Shown: piece by piece, positions 7,307 to 14,760 of the stretch
Numbering within the stretch: the first letter of the stretch is position 1
Layout of the letters: every line of letters begins with the position of its first letter
Made by a program: the position numbers and the translations under genes
Assembly: GCA_025963425.1 (NCBI GenBank)
Contig: JAOPUQ010000089.1
Coordinates: forward strand, 1-18,549
From: Modestobacter sp.
Lineage (GTDB): Bacteria; Actinomycetota; Actinomycetes; Mycobacteriales; Geodermatophilaceae
Reading direction: 5' to 3'
Length of the DNA stretch: 18,549 nt
The notes under the pieces: generated by a model
What the model saw: the letters and a program-made list of their open reading frames with translations, nothing else
Told to the model about the DNA's origin: nothing
Databases searched by the model: none

Positions 7307-8290
7307 TCACTTCACCGCGACCGCGTTGAGCGGCGAGCCCGCCGCCCCGGTGATGGGCAGCGGGGTCGCGGAGAGCAGGAACTCGTAGACGCCGTCCCCG
7401 GCGCAGTCCTCACCGATCGCCTGGAGGTCCCAGATCTCCCCGAAGGGGATCCCCATGTTGACCAGCGCCACGACGTGCAGCGGCTGGAACAGGTCGATCT
7501 CGTTCGGGCGGACCTCGCATCCCCAGGTGTCCGTGGCGATCGCGGCCACGTTGTGGGCGTGCAGCCACGGCGCGGTGTGCAGCGACAGCCCCGGTGACGC
7601 GCCGCCGTTGTAGTCGCCCCAGTTGCCGCGGCGCGTCTCGGTCATGCCGGTGCGGACGATCACGGCATCGCCGGTGCGTACCTCGACGCCCTGCGCCGCC
7701 GCCGTCGCGTCGAGGTCATCGGCCGTGATCGCGTAACCCGGGTCGAGACAGCCGACCCCCTTGTGGCGGGCCACGTCGAGCAGCACCCCGCGCATGACCA
7801 TGCTCGTCCGCATGACCTCGATCCCGCACCGGCCGGCGCCGGCGGAGGTGACGTCGCCGGCGTCGAAGCCGTTGTACATCTTTCCCTTCCAGAAGATGTG
7901 CGCCAGGCCGTCCCACTGGCTCCCCGCCTGGTTGGGGGTGACCAGGACGTCGTCGGAGAAGCCGAAGCCCTTGGAGGGACCGAACCCACCGGGCAGGACG
8001 TCCTGCTTGCCGGCCAGGTAGTCCGTGCCCGTCGCCGTCATCATGTTCAGCGGGTTGGCACGGAAGCCTCCCGACTGCGGGCCGGCGAGGTCCAGCGGCA
8101 ACCCCATCGAGATCACCTTGCCCTGCCGGACCAGACCGGCGGCGGCGGTGATCTGCTCGGGGCCGACGTGGTTCAGCGCTCCCCGCTGGTCCTCGGTGCC
8201 CCATCGCCCCCAGTTCGAGTACTTCTCGATGTAGTCGCGGATGACGTCGTCGCCCTCGAACGGGACGTCATCGGCCGGAGAGCTGGCCAT
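7307..8290 (-). CDS. Cyclase-family (kynurenine formamidase-like) hydrolase
   Basis: The 327-residue protein belongs to the cyclase family (kynurenine formamidase/isatin hydrolase fold), shown by the segment QAGSQWDGLAHIFWKGKMYNG (about 121-141) and by the later TDTWGCEVRP. In founding members the metal motif is HxGTHxDxPxH. Here the two early histidines are replaced (Gln125 stands at one) while Asp127 and His131 are kept, a pattern I recall from larger bacterial cyclase proteins. Family enzymes hydrolyse N-formyl, lactam or related C-N bonds with a divalent metal. ATG 8290 has an excellent AGGAGG at 8295-8300. It follows the FAD hydroxylase gene by 81 bases that contain a hairpin. A role in hydrolysing an oxidised ring or formamide is inference. 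Confidence 0.82.
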   Translation of the reverse strand: MASSPADDVPFEGDDVIRDYIEKYSNWGRWGTEDQRGALNHVGPEQITAAAGLVRQGKVISMGLPLDLAGPQSGGFRANPLNMMTATGTDYLAGKQDVLPGGFGPSKGFGFSDDVLVTPNQAGSQWDGLAHIFWKGKMYNGFDAGDVTSAGAGRCGIEVMRTSMVMRGVLLDVARHKGVGCLDPGYAITADDLDATAAAQGVEVRTGDAVIVRTGMTETRRGNWGDYNGGASPGLSLHTAPWLHAHNVAAIATDTWGCEVRPNEIDLFQPLHVVALVNMGIPFGEIWDLQAIGEDCAGDGVYEFLLSATPLPITGAAGSPLNAVAVK

Positions 8291-8326
8291 GGTTCCTCCT
8301 CGGTGTGGTGGCTGGACAGGTGCGCG

Positions 8327-8360
8327 GGCGAGCGGCCACCGCAGTGGCCGGCACCTCGCC
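8327..8360 (-). promoter_or_regulatory. Intergenic hairpin between FAD hydroxylase and cyclase
   Basis: CGGCCAC (8333-8339) and GTGGCCG (8344-8350) form a perfect 7-bp stem with a CGCA loop. GGCGAG (8327-8332) and CTCGCC (8355-8360) extend it by 6 bp with a 4-base bulge on one side. It lies 12 bases downstream of the hydroxylase stop and ends about 26 bases before the cyclase ribosome site, in the 81-base gap. It could be an attenuator, an mRNA-stability element or a weak terminator. No T-run follows. High GC makes hairpins common, so the function is unproven. Confidence 0.4.
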
Positions 8361-8371
8361 GGCGGACCTGG

Positions 8372-9607
8372 TCATGTGACGCGCATGTCGGCCGAGTCCC
8401 CGGGCGCGCGCAGCCCGAAGGTGAGCGCGGGGTCGCCGGGCACCCAGTCCCCGCGGAACTGGGCCCCCTCACCGAGGTCGCGGTTGCGGGCCAGCAGGGC
8501 GCGGCCCAGCTCCAGCCGGGCCGGTTCCCACGCGCGGAGCGCGGCCGGCACGTCCCCGCCGCTGGTGACCAGTGCGGCGGCCAGCGCCCACACGTCGTCC
8601 GCGCCCTTGGCCGTCGCCGCCGCGGCGTGCGGCCGCACGGCGAAGGCGGCATCGCCCACGAGGCACACCCGGCCGAAGGCCATCCGCGGGACCTCGACGT
8701 CGATCATCACCTGCAGGAAGGGCGCCGGGCTCCGGACGGCCACCTCGGCCAGCGGCGGTGGCAGGGCGGCCGCGCCGGCACGGAACTCCGCCAGGTGCTC
8801 GTCGCGGACGGCACCGGGGGGCATCGACACGTCGCGTTGCCGGCCCGACCGGTCGGTCAGCAGGTCGGCCAGCTCCTCCCCCTCGGGGACGTTGCGGTAC
8901 CAGACGAGGTTCATGAGCCGGCGTCCCGGCTCGACGGCGCCGTCGTAGTTGGGGATCGGGTAGGTCAGGGCGTGCGTCCCGGCCCCCACGAAGTAGGTCA
9001 GCGAGTCGTCCAGCGCGGCGAAGGTCTCCGGCGTCAGCTCCTGCTCGTCGACCACCCCGCGCCAGGCCACGTAGCCGCCGTACCGCTGCTGCACGTCGGG
9101 CAGCACGGCGCGCCGGACGAACGACGAGATGCCGTCGGCCGCGACCAGGAGGTCGCAGGTCGCGGTGCCCCCGTCGGCGAAGGTGATCTGCACCTGGTCG
9201 TCGGACTGGCTGACGGCGGTCGCCTCGTGAGCGAGGTGACAGCGTTCCCGGCCGAACGCGGCGAGCAACGTGCCGTAGAGGGTGTTGTAGCCGGTGAAGT
9301 GGTGTCGCCGCGCGTGCTGGGCGAGGACCGAGCCGTCCGCGGCGAGGTAGCGGTGGTATGCCGCCGACGTGCTCACCGCGCCCAGGTCCAGCAGCTTGTT
9401 GTCCAGCAGGTAGCGCACCGTCGCCGGGTGCAGCACGATGCCCACCCCGCGGCCCTCGAGCGGCACTCGGGAGCGCTCGTAGACGTCGACCTCGCAGCCG
9501 ATGTCGCGCAGCACGAGCGCGGTGGTCAGCCCGATCAGGGAGCCGCCCAGCACCGCGACCCGCGGACGGCGTCCCTCGGGAAGCCCCCCGGACACCTGGC
9601 CGGTCAC
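8372..9607 (-). CDS. FAD-dependent aromatic hydroxylase, 2,6-dihydroxypyridine 3-monooxygenase-like
   Basis: This is a 411-residue group A flavoprotein monooxygenase. It has the N-terminal dinucleotide fold VAVLGGSLIGL (17-27) with the acidic end of strand 2 in VYERS, the DG motif in LLVAADGISS (158-159) and the GD motif in CLVGDAAFAVRPH (318-319). The middle part (GGYVAWRGVVDE, YPIPNYDG, NLVWYRNVPEGEEL, LLTDRSGRQR, MPPGAVRDEH) matches what I know of 2,6-dihydroxypyridine 3-hydroxylase of nicotine-degrading Arthrobacter. It should hydroxylate a hydroxypyridine-like ring using NAD(P)H and oxygen. The GTG start at 9607 has GGGGGG upstream. A GTG at 9595 is an alternative. It is the first gene of the left block and is divergent from the PucR regulator, its likely controller. 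Confidence 0.82.
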   Translation of the reverse strand: MTGQVSGGLPEGRRPRVAVLGGSLIGLTTALVLRDIGCEVDVYERSRVPLEGRGVGIVLHPATVRYLLDNKLLDLGAVSTSAAYHRYLAADGSVLAQHARRHHFTGYNTLYGTLLAAFGRERCHLAHEATAVSQSDDQVQITFADGGTATCDLLVAADGISSFVRRAVLPDVQQRYGGYVAWRGVVDEQELTPETFAALDDSLTYFVGAGTHALTYPIPNYDGAVEPGRRLMNLVWYRNVPEGEELADLLTDRSGRQRDVSMPPGAVRDEHLAEFRAGAAALPPPLAEVAVRSPAPFLQVMIDVEVPRMAFGRVCLVGDAAFAVRPHAAAATAKGADDVWALAAALVTSGGDVPAALRAWEPARLELGRALLARNRDLGEGAQFRGDWVPGDPALTFGLRAPGDSADMRVT

Positions 9608-9796
9608 GACCGGGCCCCCCGGACGCCGTTCCGGACCGGGCCGGTGGCGGCTCCGGCCGTGCGCCGCCAGGAACCGCGCCTGCCGCCGGCCACTGCGACG
9701 TGGACCACATCCTGTGTAGGGTCACCGCCGCCCGCTCGACGCCTTGCGCAGCTGCGGGCCCGAGTTCTTCCACGGAGTAGCCGGTCCTGCCCCGCG

Positions 9797-9835
9797 CCGG
9801 CCGCCGCCGGGGTACCGACCCCGGCCGGCGGCCGG
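9797..9835 (+). promoter_or_regulatory. Large leader hairpin upstream of the PucR-type regulator
   Basis: The arms 9797-9813 and 9818-9835 pair over about 17 bp (core GGCCGCCG-CCGGGGT against ACCCCGG-CCGGCGGCC) with one bulged base and the 4-base loop ACCG. The stem ends about 6 bases before the GAGGAGGAG ribosome site of the regulator. If transcribed it would be an extremely stable structure next to the ribosome site. It could therefore be an attenuator, a DNA operator dyad, or a terminator for transcripts reading into the regulator. Confidence 0.5.
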
Positions 9836-9843
9836 ACCGACGA

Positions 9844-9850
9844 GGAGGAG
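9844..9850 (+). promoter_or_regulatory. Ribosome binding site that fixes the PucR-type regulator start
   Basis: GGAGGAG ends 8 bases before the GTG at 9859. The in-frame GTG at 9850 overlaps this purine stretch and would leave no spacer, so 9859 is preferred. Confidence 0.6.
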
Positions 9851-9858
9851 TGAGCACC

Positions 9859-11109
9859 GTGAGCCAACCGCGACCGGCCGCGCCCACGGACCGCGAGGCG
9901 CTCCCGGCCTGGGTCCGTGACATGGCCGGCAACGTCGATCTCGAGGCGCTGTGCGAGCGGGTGGTGGCCCGGGACATCGCCGTGGCGTTCCCCCGGCTGG
10001 CCGAGGACGACGTCTTCGCCGACCACCTGAGGGCCAGCGTCCGGGAGAACCTGCAGGTGCTCCAGCGGGTGCTGTGCGGACAGCTGGCGCTGGCCCAGGT
10101 CCGGCTCGAGCAGCCGCTGGTGTTCGCCCGCTTCCAGGCCGAGCGCCGCATCCCCCAGACCGCCCTGCAGCGGTCCTACCGGGTGGGCTTCGCCACGATG
10201 TGGCAGGCCTGGGCCGACCAGCTGCGGATGGTGGCCGAGGTGACCGACCTGCCGCGCGGCGAGGCGCTGGACGCCCTCGCCCAGCTGACGACCACGATCC
10301 TCGACTACCACGACCACGTCGCCTCTCAGGTCGCGGACAACTACGCGAGGGTGGACGACGCGCTGGGCAGGACCCGGGCACACGTCCGTCAGGGGCTGGT
10401 CCGGGAGATCCTGCGGGGTGAGCGGACCTCGCTGTCCCCCTCCGACCTCATCACCCTCGACCACGACCTCACCGCCGATCACGTCGCGGTGGTCCTGCCG
10501 TCCGTGGCGGAGGGGGCGGCGACCCAGCTCGTGGTCGGGATGCGCGCGGCCACCGGGGTGCGGCAGAGCCTGGTCCATCCCCTGGACCTCAACCGGACGG
10601 CCGTCTGGCTCGGCCACCCCACGGCGTGGACGCCGGAGCGCACCCGCAGGCTGCACGCCGCCCTGACCGCCGCCGGCGTGGAGGCCTCGATCAGCGAGCC
10701 GCACCGCGGGCTCGGTGGCTTCGTCGCCGCCTACGAGCAGGCCAACGACGTGGAGCGCGTCCGGGTCGCGTGGGGACGGGCGCACGCACCGACCGTGCTG
10801 GAGCACCGGACGGTCGCCCTGGAGATCCTGCTGCAGCGTGACCCGGCCCGCGCCCGCAGCTTCCTGCGCACCGAGCTGGGCCGACTCGCCGAGGACACCG
10901 CCGAGGCCGCCCGGCTGCGCGAGACCCTGGAGGCGTCGTTCCGGCTGGGCAGCCACGTGGCCACGGCCGAGCACCTCCAGCTGCACGAGCACACGGTGCG
11001 CAACCGGCTGCACAAGGCCGAGGAGCACCTGGGCCACCCGCTCTCCGAACGGTCCACCGAGCTGCAGGTCGCGCTGCGCCTGCAGCGGTTGCTGCACCCG
11101 GCGTCCTGA
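9859..11109 (+). CDS. PucR/CdaR-type transcriptional regulator with RsbRD-like N-terminus
   Basis: The 416-residue protein ends in a PucR-type helix-turn-helix, about residues 350-412: LRETLEASFRLG, ATAEHLQLHEHTVRNRLHK and a final ELQVALRLQRLL. The N-terminal 150 residues are helical, and the stretch RRIPQTALQRSYRVGFATMW resembles the RsbRD N-terminal domain often found in actinobacterial PucR proteins. The middle part is presumably the effector/GGDEF-like region. PucR-family proteins commonly activate catabolic operons in response to a nitrogen compound. This one is divergent from the FAD hydroxylase gene and is its likely regulator. Its 3' end faces the beta-hydroxyacid dehydrogenase gene with only 14 bases between stop codons and no obvious terminator. 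Confidence 0.88.
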   Translation: MSQPRPAAPTDREALPAWVRDMAGNVDLEALCERVVARDIAVAFPRLAEDDVFADHLRASVRENLQVLQRVLCGQLALAQVRLEQPLVFARFQAERRIPQTALQRSYRVGFATMWQAWADQLRMVAEVTDLPRGEALDALAQLTTTILDYHDHVASQVADNYARVDDALGRTRAHVRQGLVREILRGERTSLSPSDLITLDHDLTADHVAVVLPSVAEGAATQLVVGMRAATGVRQSLVHPLDLNRTAVWLGHPTAWTPERTRRLHAALTAAGVEASISEPHRGLGGFVAAYEQANDVERVRVAWGRAHAPTVLEHRTVALEILLQRDPARARSFLRTELGRLAEDTAEAARLRETLEASFRLGSHVATAEHLQLHEHTVRNRLHKAEEHLGHPLSERSTELQVALRLQRLLHPAS

Positions 11110-11123
11110 CCCGCCGGACCCGC

Positions 11124-12026
11124 TCACTCCGGGGGCTCCGGGCTCTGCCCGGCGAGCTGCTGCAGAACACCGAAGACGCATGCGGTGTCCTCGCCCAGCC
11201 GGTCCTGGGCGACCGCTGCCTGGTAGAGCACGGCCGTCGTGGCGAACAGCGGGGTCGGGCTGGCCACGCTCGCGGCGAAGGCCGCGATCAGGGCGTTGTC
11301 CTTCTGCATCGTCGCGACCGTCGCCGTGGGCTGGGCGTACCGGCCGGCGACCATCAACGGGCCGCGGACCTGCAGCATGCGGGAGCTGCCCGCACCGTCC
11401 CCGACCGCGGCCAGCACCTGGCCGAGGTCCAGCCCGGCGCGCTGGGCCAGCAACAGCGCCTCCGCGGCGGCCGCGTTGTGCACCGCCACCAGCAGGTTGG
11501 CGACCAGCTTCATCACCGTGCCCTGGCCGAAGGCGCCGAGGTCGTGCTGCGCCCGGGTGAAGGCCCGGAGCACGGGCAGGGCCCGCTCCTTGGCCTCGGG
11601 CGCACCGCTGAGGTAGGCGACGAGGTCGCCGTCGCGGGCCTGCTGGCCGGTTCCGCTCATCGGGCAGTCGAGCAGCGTCGCGCCCCAGGCGCGGGCCCGG
11701 TCGTAACCGTCCTGCTTGGCCTCCGGCGACAGGGTGCTCGTCTCGACGACCACCAGCCCGGGCCGTGCCCCGGCGTGCAGCCCGCCCTCGCCGTCGAGCA
11801 CCGTCAGCAGGACCGCGGCGCTGGGCAGCGAGGTCACCACGACGTCCGCGCCCCCGGCCACCTCGGCCGGGCTGGCGCACACGGTGCCGCCACGCGCCTC
11901 GTGGTCGGCCTGCCGGCCGGGGTCGACGTCGAAGCCCAGGACCGGGAAGCCGGCGGCGAGCAGGTGCCCGCTCATCGCCGAGCCCATCACGCCCAGGCCG
12001 ACGAAGCCGACCGGACCGCGCGTCAC
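11124..12026 (-). CDS. Beta-hydroxyacid dehydrogenase (3-hydroxyisobutyrate dehydrogenase-like)
   Basis: The 300-residue protein has the NAD(P)-binding loop FVGLGVMGSAMSGHLLAAGF (8-27), the substrate-binding DCPMSG segment (120-125) and the family's catalytic box GQGTVMKLVANLL with Lys173 and Asn177. Family members reduce or oxidise small 3-hydroxy acids and semialdehydes (3-hydroxyisobutyrate, tartronate semialdehyde, 2-hydroxymethylglutarate in nicotinate fermenters). The GTG start at 12026 overlaps the stop of the upstream hydrolase (GTGA), making it the last gene of a four-gene operon. Longer in-frame readings reach 12431 but only cover the hydrolase gene. It probably handles a carbonyl or hydroxyacid released after ring cleavage. 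The exact substrate is unknown. Confidence 0.88.
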   Translation of the reverse strand: MTRGPVGFVGLGVMGSAMSGHLLAAGFPVLGFDVDPGRQADHEARGGTVCASPAEVAGGADVVVTSLPSAAVLLTVLDGEGGLHAGARPGLVVVETSTLSPEAKQDGYDRARAWGATLLDCPMSGTGQQARDGDLVAYLSGAPEAKERALPVLRAFTRAQHDLGAFGQGTVMKLVANLLVAVHNAAAAEALLLAQRAGLDLGQVLAAVGDGAGSSRMLQVRGPLMVAGRYAQPTATVATMQKDNALIAAFAASVASPTPLFATTAVLYQAAVAQDRLGEDTACVFGVLQQLAGQSPEPPE

Positions 12027-12808
12027 CGTGCCTGTCCGTCCCGCAGGAACCCGGTCAGGGCCTGGGCGAACTGCTCCGGCTGCTCCAGCACCCCGGCGTG
12101 CCGGGCCGGTGCCAGCCAGACCAGCCGGGCGTCGGGCAGGGTGCCGGCGAGGTCGCGGGCCGCGGCGACGAACGGCGGCGCGTCGTCCTCGCCGCACACG
12201 ACCAGCGTGGGCACGGCGATCCGGTCGACCACGCCGGTCAGGTCCACCTGCTCCAGGGCCCGGCAGGCGGCGGCGTAGCCGCGCGGGTCCCCGGCCAGGA
12301 AGGTCCGGCGGACGCCTTCCACCGCCGGCCCGCCCCCGGCCAGCCGGTCGGCGGTGAACCAGAGGGCGAGGGTGGCGTCGACCAGCGGCTCCAGCCCCTC
12401 GACCGGTGTCCGCGCGGCCCGGTCGCGCCACTGTTCCCGCAGCGCCGGCGGGTAGACCGCGACCGCGTCCACGACCACCAGCCGCCGCACCAGCTCGGGA
12501 GAGCAGGCCGCCAGCCGCTGCGCGACGAGGCCGCCGAGCGAGACGCCGACCACGTCCGCGGGGCCGACCCCGGCGTCGGCCAGCAGGCCGGCAGCCTGCT
12601 CGGTGAGGTCCTCGATCGTGTACGGCCGGTCGGGGACGGGAGTCTGGCCATGGCCGGGGAAGTCGTAGGTCAGGATCTCGAGCCCGCGGAGCGACGGGAG
12701 GACGCCGTCCCAGAACGAGTGGTCGACACCCAGCGGGTGCAGGAGGAGCACCGGTGGCCCCTCCCCCGTCCGGTGCAGGGTGGGGGCGGGCAGCACCGGG
12801 CCGCTCAC
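12023..12808 (-). CDS. Alpha/beta-hydrolase, 3-oxoadipate enol-lactonase-like
   Basis: The 261-residue protein shows the alpha/beta-hydrolase order: oxyanion segment LLLHPLGVDHSFW (21-33), TYDFPGHGQT (47-56), nucleophile elbow GVSLGG with Ser90, acid near Asp208/Asp209 (CGEDDAPPF) and His237 (ARHAGVLEQP). The overall shape resembles PcaD enol-lactonases and related C-N/C-C hydrolases such as N-formylmaleamate deformylase, so the name is structural rather than functional. The GTG start overlaps the stop of the carboxymuconolactone-decarboxylase-like gene (GTGA). The PcaD-like hydrolase next to a CMD-like protein recalls the protocatechuate branch, but no other genes of that pathway are present. 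It is more likely a hydrolase for the product of the LLM monooxygenase. Confidence 0.85.
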   Translation of the reverse strand: MSGPVLPAPTLHRTGEGPPVLLLHPLGVDHSFWDGVLPSLRGLEILTYDFPGHGQTPVPDRPYTIEDLTEQAAGLLADAGVGPADVVGVSLGGLVAQRLAACSPELVRRLVVVDAVAVYPPALREQWRDRAARTPVEGLEPLVDATLALWFTADRLAGGGPAVEGVRRTFLAGDPRGYAAACRALEQVDLTGVVDRIAVPTLVVCGEDDAPPFVAAARDLAGTLPDARLVWLAPARHAGVLEQPEQFAQALTGFLRDGQAR

Positions 12809-13428
12809 GCCGGTGCCCCGGTCCGGCGCTGGTGGAGATCGGGCAGCCGTGGCCCCTCGGGCACCGGGGTCTGCGCGACGTTCATGACCATGGCCAGGGT
12901 CGTGTAGTAGCCCGCGGTGACGACCAGGTCGACGACGCCGGCGTCACCGAGTGCGGCCAGCGCCCGGGCGTAGGTGTCGTCGCTGACCACCCGGGTGCGG
13001 TGCAGTTGGTCCAGGACGTCCCAGACGGCCTCGGCGGCCGGGTCCATGCCCTCCGGGCGACGGTCGTGCGCGATGGCCTCGGCGATCGCCGGGTCCAGTC
13101 CGGCCTCCAGCGCGAGCGGGTGGTGGTGCCCCCACTCGAACTGCTGATCCCACCGGCGCGAGACGAACAGGACGGCCATCTCGAACAGCCGGCGGTCCAG
13201 CGTGCCGGACCAGCGCAGCTGCTCCCCCACCTTCTGCAGCCGGGACATCAGCTCCGGGCTGCGCAGCAGGGGCGCGAACGGGCCGATCACGCCGCCGCGC
13301 GGGCCGGAGCTGATCTCGGCCACCGCGGCGCGCTGCTCGGCGCTGAGCTCCTCGTCCGGCGGCAGCGGCAGCCTGTCCGGCCGGGCAGCGCCGCTGTCGT
13401 CGTCGGCCGGGGCGGGGACCTGCGTCAC
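12805..13428 (-). CDS. Carboxymuconolactone decarboxylase-like protein (no CxxC)
   Basis: This is a 207-residue helical protein of the CMD/AhpD superfamily. It has the LLRSPEL start of the fold (54-60) and the active-site helix FEWGHHHPLALEAGL (97-111). The CxxC of AhpD-type peroxidases is absent, so a thiol-peroxidase role is unlikely. The Glu/His arrangement resembles true carboxymuconolactone decarboxylases and the many uncharacterised relatives. The GTG at 13428 begins one base after the TGA of the LLM monooxygenase. Its partnership with the LLM gene suggests work on the same intermediate, such as decarboxylation or isomerisation of an unstable ring-opened product, but this is inference. 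Confidence 0.8.
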   Translation of the reverse strand: MTQVPAPADDDSGAARPDRLPLPPDEELSAEQRAAVAEISSGPRGGVIGPFAPLLRSPELMSRLQKVGEQLRWSGTLDRRLFEMAVLFVSRRWDQQFEWGHHHPLALEAGLDPAIAEAIAHDRRPEGMDPAAEAVWDVLDQLHRTRVVSDDTYARALAALGDAGVVDLVVTAGYYTTLAMVMNVAQTPVPEGPRLPDLHQRRTGAPA

Positions 13429-13429
13429 G

Positions 13430-14560
13430 TCAGGCCCCCGTCCCGTTCGCCGCGGCGCCGCCGGAGGTCCGCAGCGCGTCGTTCACCTGCGGCATCACCT
13501 TGGTGGCCATGAGCTCCATGGAGCGCTTGGCGAGCTCCGGGTCGACCCAGTCCAGGCCGGCGTAGACCAGCTCGCCGAAGTCCCCGGTCTCCTCACGGAA
13601 GGCGAGCAGCTGGTCGGCCACCGAGTCGGGCGTGCCGGTGATCACCAGGCTGTCCAGCACGGAGTCCAGGGTGACCTCCTCGTCGGGCTGGTCCCTCGAG
13701 GACTTGAACAGCCCGAGCCGGCCGAGCGAGCGCATCTTGCCGAGCATCTTCCCGTAGTAGTAGCGGTAGGGGCTGCGGTCGTCGGTGCGCCCGTAGCTCT
13801 CGGCCACGGCGGCGTCGTCGGCCACGAAGACGGTCCGGGCGATGCGCCAGTCCTCGGTGGACGCCTGGCTGCCCGCGGACTCCTTGCCCTGGACGTAGTT
13901 CGGCCAGTGCGAGGCCACCCACTGGGGCATCAGGAAGTTGGCCGACAGGGGGTGGAAGTCCCGCGCCCCCATCGCCACCACGCCCTTGGAGAAGGGCGCG
14001 ACCACGGTGCCGACGATCTCCGGCCGCGGCGTCTGCAGCGGCTTGCCCACGATCCCCACGCCGACGTCGCCGTCGTAGGTGGAGGCCGTGGTGACGGTGA
14101 ACCGGTTGCCGGGCAGGTCGATGTCGTAGGGCGGGTCGAGCTCCCACAGCCGGGTGATGACGTCGATCGCTTCGGCGAACATCTGGTTGCGGTCCTCCCC
14201 GAGGATCCCCAGCAGCTCGGCGTCCGAGGGCAGCGCGCCGGGGCTGACCCCGAGGATGAACCGCCCGCCGGAGAGGTGGTCGAACATCGCGCTGTTCACC
14301 GCGACCAGCGCCGGATGCATGTGCGACAGGTTCGTCGTCCCGGTGCCCAGCCTGATCTGCGTGGTCTCGGGGATCAGCGTCGCCAGGAACACGAGGCTGT
14401 TGGTGATGTTCTCGTGCCGGTCGGTGAGGTGCTCACCGATGAAGGCGTCGTGGAAGCCGAGCCGGTCGGCCAGGATCACCGCTTCCCGGTCCTCCCGGAG
14501 CGTGTCGGCCCACGCCCGTCCCTGGGGGTGCATCGGCATGGCGAAGTAGCCCAGTCTCAC
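13430..14560 (-). CDS. LLM-class (luciferase-like) flavin-dependent monooxygenase
   Basis: This is a 376-residue TIM-barrel protein of the bacterial luciferase family. Characteristic segments are LGYFAMPMHP at the N-terminus, ADRLGFHDAFIGEH, RLGTGTTNLSHMHPALVA and DHLSGGRFILGVSPG. Such enzymes use reduced FMN supplied by a separate reductase, and the divergent gene at 14829 encodes one. Known members oxidise terpenes and long-chain compounds, and several open nitrogen rings (RutA on uracil, TgnB on trigonelline, PyrA on pyridine). GTG 14560 was chosen because GAGGAG lies 6 bases upstream. Starting at ATG 14578 would put that ribosome site inside the gene. It leads a four-gene operon with the CMD-like protein, PcaD-like hydrolase and beta-hydroxyacid dehydrogenase. 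Confidence 0.87.
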   Translation of the reverse strand: MRLGYFAMPMHPQGRAWADTLREDREAVILADRLGFHDAFIGEHLTDRHENITNSLVFLATLIPETTQIRLGTGTTNLSHMHPALVAVNSAMFDHLSGGRFILGVSPGALPSDAELLGILGEDRNQMFAEAIDVITRLWELDPPYDIDLPGNRFTVTTASTYDGDVGVGIVGKPLQTPRPEIVGTVVAPFSKGVVAMGARDFHPLSANFLMPQWVASHWPNYVQGKESAGSQASTEDWRIARTVFVADDAAVAESYGRTDDRSPYRYYYGKMLGKMRSLGRLGLFKSSRDQPDEEVTLDSVLDSLVITGTPDSVADQLLAFREETGDFGELVYAGLDWVDPELAKRSMELMATKVMPQVNDALRTSGGAAANGTGA

Positions 14561-14566
14561 GACGAT

Positions 14567-14572
14567 CTCCTC
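14567..14572 (-). promoter_or_regulatory. Ribosome binding site that fixes the LLM monooxygenase start
   Basis: On the minus strand this reads GAGGAG, 6 bases before the GTG at 14560. It lies inside the longer reading that begins at ATG 14578, which is therefore less likely. Confidence 0.6.
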
Positions 14573-14760
14573 ATGCATCGGCAGCGGTCGACGACAGTCA
14601 AGGCCCGCCGGGCCGCCCGGGCAGTGTCGGCGGCTGTGAAGTTGGCCGGGCGGAAATGACGTCCCCCGTGAGTGGGCCCGGGCGCCGGTCCGCGACTGGC
14701 AGTCGCCGACATCCGCGGCGCGCTGGTCTCACGCTCTCCGCCATCCCCCGGCGTCCCGAC

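Larger units (their letters stand above)
9608..9858. promoter_or_regulatory. Divergent intergenic region between FAD hydroxylase and pucR-type regulator
   Basis: These 251 bases separate two divergent genes and should hold promoters for both. Visible candidates are a 9-base palindrome GTGGACCAC (9700-9708), a TAGGGT hexamer (9717-9722) that could be a plus-strand -10 but lacks a good -35, a perfect 10-base palindrome CGCAGCTGCG (9747-9756) and the large hairpin at 9797-9835. PucR-family regulators usually act on adjacent divergent genes. Which dyad is the operator cannot be told from one sequence. Confidence 0.45.

Noticed and set aside
7763..9853. 696-residue plus-strand open frame opposite the cyclase and FAD hydroxylase
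   Set aside because: Antisense shadow. Both minus-strand genes carry full family signatures and this frame has none.
12805..13428. AhpD-type alkyl hydroperoxidase
   Set aside because: The CxxC redox motif required for that activity is absent.
12023..13428. Protocatechuate branch (PcaC/PcaD) based on a CMD-like and a PcaD-like gene
   Set aside because: No dioxygenase, cycloisomerase or thiolase genes accompany them, and they are coupled to an LLM monooxygenase and a beta-hydroxyacid dehydrogenase instead.
14596..14601. TTGACT on the minus strand as a -35 box for the LLM gene
   Set aside because: The matching -10 position would overlap the ribosome site at 14567-14572, leaving no leader.
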